From contig OX419341.1 in assembly GCA_948470475.1 (NCBI GenBank), positions 3,513,013 through 3,577,012 on the forward strand: a stretch of DNA of 64,000 nucleotides. Reading direction: 5' to 3'. The DNA is from Galaxea fascicularis. Its lineage: Eukaryota; Cnidaria; Anthozoa; Scleractinia; Euphylliidae. Numbering within the stretch: position 1 is the stretch's first letter; every line of letters begins with the position of its first letter. The translations under genes were made by a program, and so were the position numbers. Positions 13,901 to 22,900 of this stretch are shown here, piece by piece. The notes under the pieces were generated by a model. It made no database searches, had not been told where the DNA came from, and saw only the letters and a list, made by a program, of their open reading frames with translations.

Positions 13901-16900
13901 TTTTGTTGATGGCCCGTTCGTACGCGAAATATCGGCAGGCCAGTCAGTGAGGTCTTGTTAAACATTTCAACAGCTTACTTCACTCAAGTAAGAAACCGGG
14001 CTGTTTTATCGGTTTTTTTTTTTACTTTCACCACTCGCAGATCTGGAATGAACATACAAACCCTTCACTGCCCGTTTTCTTTAAATCATCCAAATTCTTA
14101 ATTTCTCATCCGCAGCTTTTAGCATTTAGCGGAAGACGTGTGTGTTTACGGGGTTAAAGGAGCCTTTGTTCAACACTTCTGTTCCGCTGTTTTCGTGCTG
14201 TGTTTGCTGCCAGACGTGTTGATTGCATTCCCACTTTTGATATGTTTGAGAAAAGCATTTTTGTCTGGTTGAAGGATTCAACTGAAATCTATTCACTGAT
14301 ATTTTCACGAAGTTGTTTTGCCTTTTCCCTCGATCAATTGCATTGAATTCGCAAATTACTCACCGCCGGTGGCAGTTTTAAGAATCAGACAGCAGATTAT
14401 GATAATTTCATGATTACTTCTTCCAACGAGTATTTCAAAGAATCCTTGATGAGTACGTATAAACGGTAATTTTTATGTTGATCTCCATCAGTTGACATTT
14501 TGTTACCAGATTTCGCTTTGTGGCTTACAAATATTTGCATTTGTAATTCAGCAGCATATTTATCACCAATTAAGTACATTTTATCGGCTTCTCTATGTGA
14601 AGCGCCACCCCTACAATGTGCTGTTTAGGATAACATGTGTCAATCAGGGGTAGCCAACGAACCGAATCAACGAAAGGCTGTAAAAAGGCATTTTAAAATA
14701 CGCGGTTATGAAGTATGAAGTCTGTTTAAACAGATGTTTCCATTAGCTAGACGAATTTGATCTCGGTTCAGATTCCTTAGCTGAAATTTTAATCACGCGA
14801 GAATGTTAGGGCCGAACAAAATCTTCCTTTGCTAGCTAAGGTGAACTTTCCACGAACTTTCCTAAAATGCTAGCTGACGTTTTTGACTGCCAAAAACATT
14901 AAATACGTCCCCTCCGGAAACGCTAGGGGCTATTATTTCCCCATTGGGATTCTTTTAGGCCACGTTTCAGTTACGAAACTCCGAGTGCACTCTTTGATCA
15001 GAGTCGATCAGAGAGTGCAGGTAGATTTCTGTTCGGTGAAGAGTAGAACTGTAGGCGAAGTACCCTCCACCGAACAGAAGTCAACCGAAACTTGTCGTTG
15101 GGTGCCCCTGATTAATGCTGGCCGTTCCATGTCAAAGCCAAACCTTAACAGCCCTGACAATGTATTCCTAAATGTGTCCATTCACCAAAAGCTCCCCACC
15201 ATTGCTTACCCGTGGTGCCATTTAATTTGCCCACAAAGTGGTTTTCTCGCTTGATTTCGTGGACGTAAACTTGATAACCTACGTCGCGCGTGATAGTTCA
15301 TTGATTTGTATGTGATCCATAAGTAAAATTCCAAAGTGTGGTCATCTCAATGAAACTGCTTTTCTGAGAAGTACTCCCCCTTGATTTTGTATGCAATGCT
15401 GTACAAGGTGGTTCCAAGTTTCGAGTCTGCGGATGAAATCCCAAAGTGTGACTAATCAAAATAAAACCCTCTGCATGAGTGTACTTTCCTGTGGGACTTT
15501 TTGTTGTTGTGCTTCTGAGCCTTCCAAAGAAGGCTTTTATGCAGTGCCTTTATGATGTGCAGGGTGGTACTAAATGTTGAGTACGTGCATGGATGATACT
15601 GAGCAGCCCAAAACATGTGGTCCCGTTTGTTGTGCTTAAAGTGTGAAAGCTTCTCGGCAGTACGTTCTGTTACCTGTTTTGACCATCATGCCGAGTCAAA
15701 AAAAGCTACTATATTACGACTGTGCAAGTTGGTACCCAATTTAAGGTTTTGGATGAAATCTGAAAGTGTGACAATTCAATTGGATTTTCCTGTGTGATAC
15801 TACGACGGAGGGTGATTCTAAGGCCGTGTCCACACTGATGCGTTTTTGTTTGAATGCGTTTTCGGTAGGTATGAAAACGCATCGATTGATCTGCGTCCAC
15901 ACTGATACGGATGCCGTAGCGTTTTCAATACGATTCACTCTCAACAGCGTTTTCAAAAGTGTCCGTTTTCGATGAAAACGCTCAGCGTTTTCGAGCGTAT
16001 CAGTGTGGACGGGAGGGCAAAACGCATACATATCAATGCGTTTTCAAACAAAAACGCATCAGTGTGGACGGGGCCTAAATTTTGAGTGAGTGGAGGTTGT
16101 CTTCAAGTGTGACACTGTAGTACATTAAGCTCTACAAATTGGCTCTGGCTTTTGAATCTGTTGCAAAAATCCTTAATTTTGATCATAGGAGTCCAGTCGG
16201 TACTCGCAGGTTTTCTTCTTTCTCAAAATGAAACTAAGGTCGTCAATTGCCGATGTTTTGTCTTCGTCCATAATCAAACTAACTCATCTGCCCATCAATC
16301 AATTGATATTGAAAGGCCAAGAAATTCTTGGGCTTCTGATTTTGTTTTGATAGAAACAACAGGTGGTTAAGTCGAGAAGGTATGCGGTTTATCTTTGTAT
16401 TACTAGCTCCGATACCTGAATTGTCAAAAACCTGGTATCATCCGCAGATCAATCCGGAAGCGAAAGAATTGCATTAAAACGCTATCGTGGGTATTAACAC
16501 TATGTCAAGAGCTTCTGTTAACGGGTATCTCATGCTACAGCTTAACGTACGTATATCTTTTAGCGCTTTCTATTCGGTCGCAATAGCTCAGTGAGCTCAG
16601 TATTGCGACCTTTTAGACCGAATATATTTGAAAAGGGCCTTTTCAAATCGTTGGTGAAACTGTCTAAAAAGCACGAAGTATCTTCTGTTAATTGTTTGCA
16701 GTGGTATAGAGTAGAAGAGTGTCTCCGGATGAACAGACAAACGGTTTTCTTTGTTTAAAACGACGATATATGGAATTCGTTTGACAGTGTTTGAGTGATG
16801 GTATATTGAGCTGGAACAAGATAACGCCCGGACGGATGACAATAGTTCGCATGCTTTTCCTCTATTCAAAATAGCAAGTGTGTTTTCACGTGTGAGTTGC

Positions 16901-19900
16901 TTTCACACAGTTTGAAAACAGTGATCATATAGCAGGTTCTCGAGACAACAACTGAGTTCGTTTGCCATCAGCTTCCCTGTGTTTATAGTTATGGTAAATT
17001 GTTGTGTTTTGACTTCAACATTGTATCCATCTGGTGCTGCATATTTTCAATATTTCTATCTACAAACGCGGCTGTTCAGTTCTTTCCATATAACATGGAC
17101 AATTTCCGTCCTGTTTTCACAATTTCAGGAGAGAAAGACAGCATTATTTCACGCAGTGGAAAAGGGGCACGTCTTAATTGTGAAGGAACTGCTCGACTCC
17201 GGCGCAAACACGGAAACCACCAACAAGGTAGTCATATGTTCCCGGCACTGTTCGGGTATCTAACATGGCGGCCTTCTGTTTACCGTAATCCAACTTTATA
17301 CTTCTCGAAGACGCTGCCTTTTGGCTCTGACGTTTCTTTAATCCTGTACAACTGTTATTTACGTTATGAAATCTCATTGATCTCATCGAACGACTAATGA
17401 AATGTCGAGTCTGTGATGCTGCCTTCCCAACATATACTTGGTGCACAGCCCTACCACGAAATCACGAAGTTAAACGAAAGAAAACTTAAATCCATGCTTA
17501 GGAGTGTTAAATTCTCCTAATTTTAAAAGAACTGCATAAGCGAGGTAAACAAACAAATCGAATTGGATAATGCTTTCCGGTTCTCCGCGCCAGTCCAACG
17601 CGTGTTTTTTTTTTGTTTGATTTTTTTCATTTTAGTCACTTTGTAAAGCTCCCATATATTTCATTATGCAGTTAAGAAAGATCTGTTTCTTATTCGTGGA
17701 GGCTTTTTTGAGGGTTATTCACCTGAGCTGTATTCTTTTACTGCAGGACGGGGAAACCCCTTTACTCCGAGCAACGCAAAAGAAACACACGGCCATCGTT
17801 TCTCTTCTGTTGGAAAAGGGTGCTAGTGTTTCCGTGGCCGACAAGGTGAGTTACTAGGATCACTTCCTAAAGTAGGCTAATATATTTCTTCTCCATGTTA
17901 TCTCCCCTCTTTCCGGTCAATAATAACTGATCCAAATCCCTTTTCTTGGCATGGACAGAAATGCACTCAATTTCAATTGTTTTGTATGACACTGCTGTAT
18001 CTGCACTGTTTTCTGTTGCTTCGCGTAACCTATTAAGAAGTAAATCCAGATCGATTCCTTATTTCTGACCTTCCCTCTGTCGTTTAACCTTTGTTAATGA
18101 TGATGATGATGATAATAATATTAATAATAATAATAATAATGATGATGATGATGAATTTCTATAGCGCTCATTTCCAGAGCTCAATGGTGCTTTACAATGT
18201 GTATATCGTAAATTAACAAATAAGACATTTCAGTTGGCATAATCTTGTTCTTTTCTCCACACGATGCCCCTGACTGTCTCTGTTTCTCAACAGAGAGGAG
18301 ATACAGCGGTTCACATTGCTGTACGAGGAAGATATCGACGAATCTGCGAGCTTCTTTTGCGAAACCCCAAGGATGCGCGTCTTCTTTATCGCCCCAACAA
18401 AGCCGGGGAAACCCCGTACAACATCGACAGGCAGCATAAACACAGTTTGCTAACACAAATCTTTGGAACTGGTGAGGATTGCTAACATTGTTTTTTAAGC
18501 CTTGTTTCTGCTGGCATCCGACCGACCGTTTTACACAGATAACTTCCGGGCAACGCTTCAGACGCGTTTTGCCGGGCCTCTAGTTTATTGATATTTGTCT
18601 GATGATGTCTCTATAAAATACTAATTAACAGGGTGAATAAATGCAAACAAGATTTAGGAGGAAGGCAGGCGACAAGTGAGGGCACAACAAAAAATATAAA
18701 ATCCCAATTTATACACCGAGTTATTTTGAAAGTTGTGTAGTTTCCGGCCATACCTTATGACACTGGACATGTGAATCAGGGGAACTTTAAGAGATACTCA
18801 CTTTTTTGTTCACCCTCACACCGAGATCGCCATATTTTAGTGGCCTTGCCACCTGAATTAATGTTCGCGTTGTTATTTTCAGGTTTGTTTACTCCTGGAA
18901 AAAAGTGTAGTGAGGAAGTGATGGGCTATGAGGTCTACACCAGTGCCCTCGCGGACGTCTTGTGCGAGCCTTCGCTCAATATGCCGCTGACTGTCGGAAT
19001 GTATGCGCGTTGGGGAAGTGGCAAGTCTTTTGTTTTGCGGAGACTGCAAGGTATTTGTTTTATCAATTTGACAGAAATCTTCATTTGGGAAACACGCTTT
19101 CCATCTTCCTCCGTGAAACGTGCAAATTTGATCAAGGCTTAAAGCACGACTCTCTGAAAGAGGAGAGAATAATTATGTGTATCAGCACGAATGTAAGCAA
19201 ATAGGACAAACGGTAATCCTTTCATGCCGTACTCTCAGAAATGTTTAGTTGGTTTGTCAACCGGCTCTCAAGCACTACCTTTTGTATATTCTTTAGACAG
19301 TTGCGTTATAAAATTAAAAACCTCAGATCCCCTTTGGGTGCTAGACTTTGCTATTCCACGATGTAAGGTCAATATATGAACTTCTCTCTCTCTCAACTTC
19401 TCTATCATATCTTCTTGTTTAAGAAAAAGACCTTACTTGTTGCCAGCATATCAGCTTTCCTGGCCGCGCTAATGATCACATATTCCGGAGGGCCTGATCG
19501 TCTTTCCTTTGTGTTTCTTTGTTACAGAGGAGATGCGGGAGTTTGCGCATCAAGATCTCCGACCAATGTTTCACTTTTCGCGCTTCATTTTCGTCCTCCT
19601 TCTCGTCTTCAGTACAGTCATCGGTGTCCTCCTCGCAGCCTCTGTGAACCTAGCTGCGGGCATTGGCGTCGGTGTAGGGATCTTTTTAACGTGTTATCTG
19701 TTATTCCTGTGCGCTTACATAGCTGATAGACGATACAATCGTGGTGAGGTGTCCTGTGGTATCGGCGGTTACGTCACTAACGCGATGTCAACAGTGAAAC
19801 TGTTATGTCAGCTTGTGTTCTGCGTTCCTCCCTGCTCCAGCGCTACCAAACCTAATCTGCCAGTTCGCTTCCTGTTCACAGACTTTAGCAAATTAACCTG

Positions 19901-22900
19901 TAGTGGAAGCGAAGCCGCCTCTTTGGTGGGAATGATCGAAACGCTGTGTGACGTTGTCGAAAAGGAGTTCGGATTTTTTGTGACCAGGTTATATAGAGTA
20001 TTTCGTTCCCAACCTTCTGAATACGATGAGGTGGCGATGTCCGTGGCGCGCTGGAAACGATGCTGCTGTTGCATACCCACGTTTATCATCTTCCTTGTAA
20101 TTCTAGCACTCGGAATGATCGGAATCGTGTTTTTCAAAGTTTACGGAACGAGCGGCGGCTCTGTCATAACTGGCATCGAGATCGCTTCTGCCTCAGTTGT
20201 TGGTGTTGCTGTGCTGGTTCACTTACCAACCCTGTGTTCCATTTTGTACTCATTGGTTTTCTCGCAGAAAAAGCGCATTTCCGTCGTGGCGACGCAACTG
20301 GGACTCAAAGAAGAGGGCTTCATCCATGCTCTGAAACAAGAAGTGGAGCTGTTAACAGACTTGGTGAATTGCGTGGATGGATTCACGAGACATCAGACAC
20401 GAGTTGTGATCATGATAGATGGACTAGATAACTCGGAGCAGTCCAAAGTTTTACAGCTGCTTGATTCGGTCAACTTGCTGTTTACCGACCCTGACGCGCC
20501 TTTTATTATCTTGATGGCGCTAGACCCCAGGGTGATTATCAGAGCCATTGATCAAAGCTTCAGTAGTATTTTGCGGGAGTCGCACATCAGTGCATCGGAT
20601 TATCTCAAAAGCATCGTGCAGCTGCCTTTCTACCTTCCTGAACCCAAGACAAACTACACCGGGGTGTTACCCCCCGGAGTTGTCTCCCTGTTGGAAGATC
20701 TCCGAAGTGACGCCCAATCCGGGGCGGTCCCGCCAACCGAACGATTGTCGAGTGCCACTGGGGACGAGCTGGAGTGGGATGGAGAGATGTTGGGGTTCAA
20801 CGCTCAAAATAGTTTTGCTCAGAGATTGTCACGTGACTTGCACAACTGCAATGGTGGGGTGGCAAGCCGGGTGCATCCTGATTTGGAGTTGCAACATTCC
20901 ATGTTATACGAATCCTCTAGGGAAGACGAGGAACACTGTTTAGATCATCAAAAGTTACTTGATCGTGAGCTGGAGCTGGAGGAACGCCGAAGACTTTCCA
21001 CCGATCTTGCTCAAGTGCTGGCAGATAACGAGACTGTTAACCCTCTAGGTGTTAAACGCCTCATGAACATTATCTCACTAACTTGCCGTCTCCTACGCGC
21101 CCGCGGTATTGAGTACTCGTGGAAGCGGCTAGCAGCCTGGGCGAGTGTAGTAGACGGATGGCCTTACAAGACCTCATGGCTTGTACTTCTCTTAGAAGAC
21201 AACAATACTCGACTACAAGACAACGTATCGTTGAAAGACCTTTACGAAGCCACGTTGTCGGCCATGCCCGTGATCAATGAAGTGGACTGCGCTGTCGATG
21301 GTGACCCGGTGTATTTCGAAACTTTCTTAGCCAGCCATTATCCGCTTCTGAACACGGCAGACGTGCGGCGGTTTCTGCCGTGTACTGTGCACCTGGATCC
21401 GTCGCTACGCAGGCAGATGGTGGAGTGTCTGCAGTCTGTGAGTTCTGTAAATGGTAATAAATCGGATACTGGCAGCGTAGGAAAAGGAAACTCTCATTTT
21501 CAGGTGAGAACGTTTCTCAGAATTCAACAGAAACGGTGTCTGTTCTCCATAACTACTTTTAGTAATCAAAACTAAGGCATTTTACTTGTCACACCAACCT
21601 TCAAACACGTTGTACCAAGAGAGGGAAAGCCTGTGACTAGCGAGTCACATTCTTGTCTTTCATTTGATTTTTGATTGGTCGAGGAAGTGACGAAAGTTGT
21701 ATCTCAACCAATTACAGAGCTTACGTAGTTAGTACTTCATCGCTAATAAATTATTGATTTTGTTCCTGCCCCAGGTTGGCCCGACAGCAAGCTCCTACAA
21801 GACCACAAACTTGGCTTCTTTTACTATCGAAGATGTTTGTAAACAGGTCCGTATAGAACTCAGCAACTAACTGCGTCGCATAGTATCCTTCTCGATTGTT
21901 GAAGGCACTTGCACCACTACCTAGGTCAGGCATTGATGCATACGCTTACATTTCTACATGCTTCACATGTCAAGTGGAAAGCAGCCTTCATTTTTAACAA
22001 CAACGACAACAAGATTTATTTTCAAGTAGTTACCATTTTAGGCTCAGCCACCTTATCCTTAACTTCACCATTTAATTCCGCTTTTCAGATCGCCGAGTTG
22101 GAAGGTCTAGACCAGAAACAGATTTCCACTTATCAGACGATCGTCACAGAAAACAACATCAATGGCAAAGTACTGTCCACGTGTGACCTGAGTGAACTGG
22201 GACACATTATGGCCATGACGTTTGGTGATTGGCAGCTGTTCCGCGCATGGGTATTAGCAGCACGAAATCCTGGCAAGGAATGTGTCACATGGTACGTGTG
22301 CGTTTGGGATCCCACCATTTGATTTTTCGTTGTTTCTTGATTCTTTTTGTTTGTTTGGTCGTTACATGTTGCTTCCTGTGAATAGCTTAGGACATCACCC
22401 GAAATCACTGAAACGGAGCGATCATAAGTTTCATGAGTTTCACTTGACCCTTGGCCCTGATATCTAGCAGACTATCTGTTCATAGTGTGTCTTCTTCGTA
22501 CGTTCCATCTTCATTTGTGAACGCTCACGTATTTTTGTTGCCCACTCAAAAATCTACGAGGAGACTTGTGGGATAGTTTGGGTAGACGAAAGATTTTTCG
22601 GTGTTCTCTTAACGGCTATGAAGTTCTTGTCAAATTTACTTCAACCAAAACGTTTTCTTCGAAGTACACTATTTTACTACCATTTGCAACAGTTACCTAT
22701 CTATCCAAAAGATTCCACGATTTCTTATTCGCGCCTGTCTCTTCATAGGTTTTACAGTGGGGGTGATTCTTGTTCACACGGGTTCCCAGCGTAGTCATCT
22801 GAACTTGTCTTCTCCCTCCATTCGTATTCACACGAGTTCTCATTATATTCATCTGAACGCGTCCTCGGTCATTTCTTCCAGTCACAGTAATGGCAGATGT

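Larger units (their letters stand above)
13536..17128 (+). other. KIDINS220 intron 9 (3.6 kb)
   Basis: Between the donor at 13536 and acceptor atttcag at 17122-17128. It holds degenerate satellite-like DNA (15320-15800), a MITE (15821-16075) and a hairpin (16576-16610). No coding exon is needed here because the flanking exons join in phase. Confidence 0.7.

Noticed and set aside
14883..15254. 123-codon frame in KIDINS220 intron 9
   Set aside because: No known motif; flanking sequence is degenerate repeat and the gene's exons join without it.
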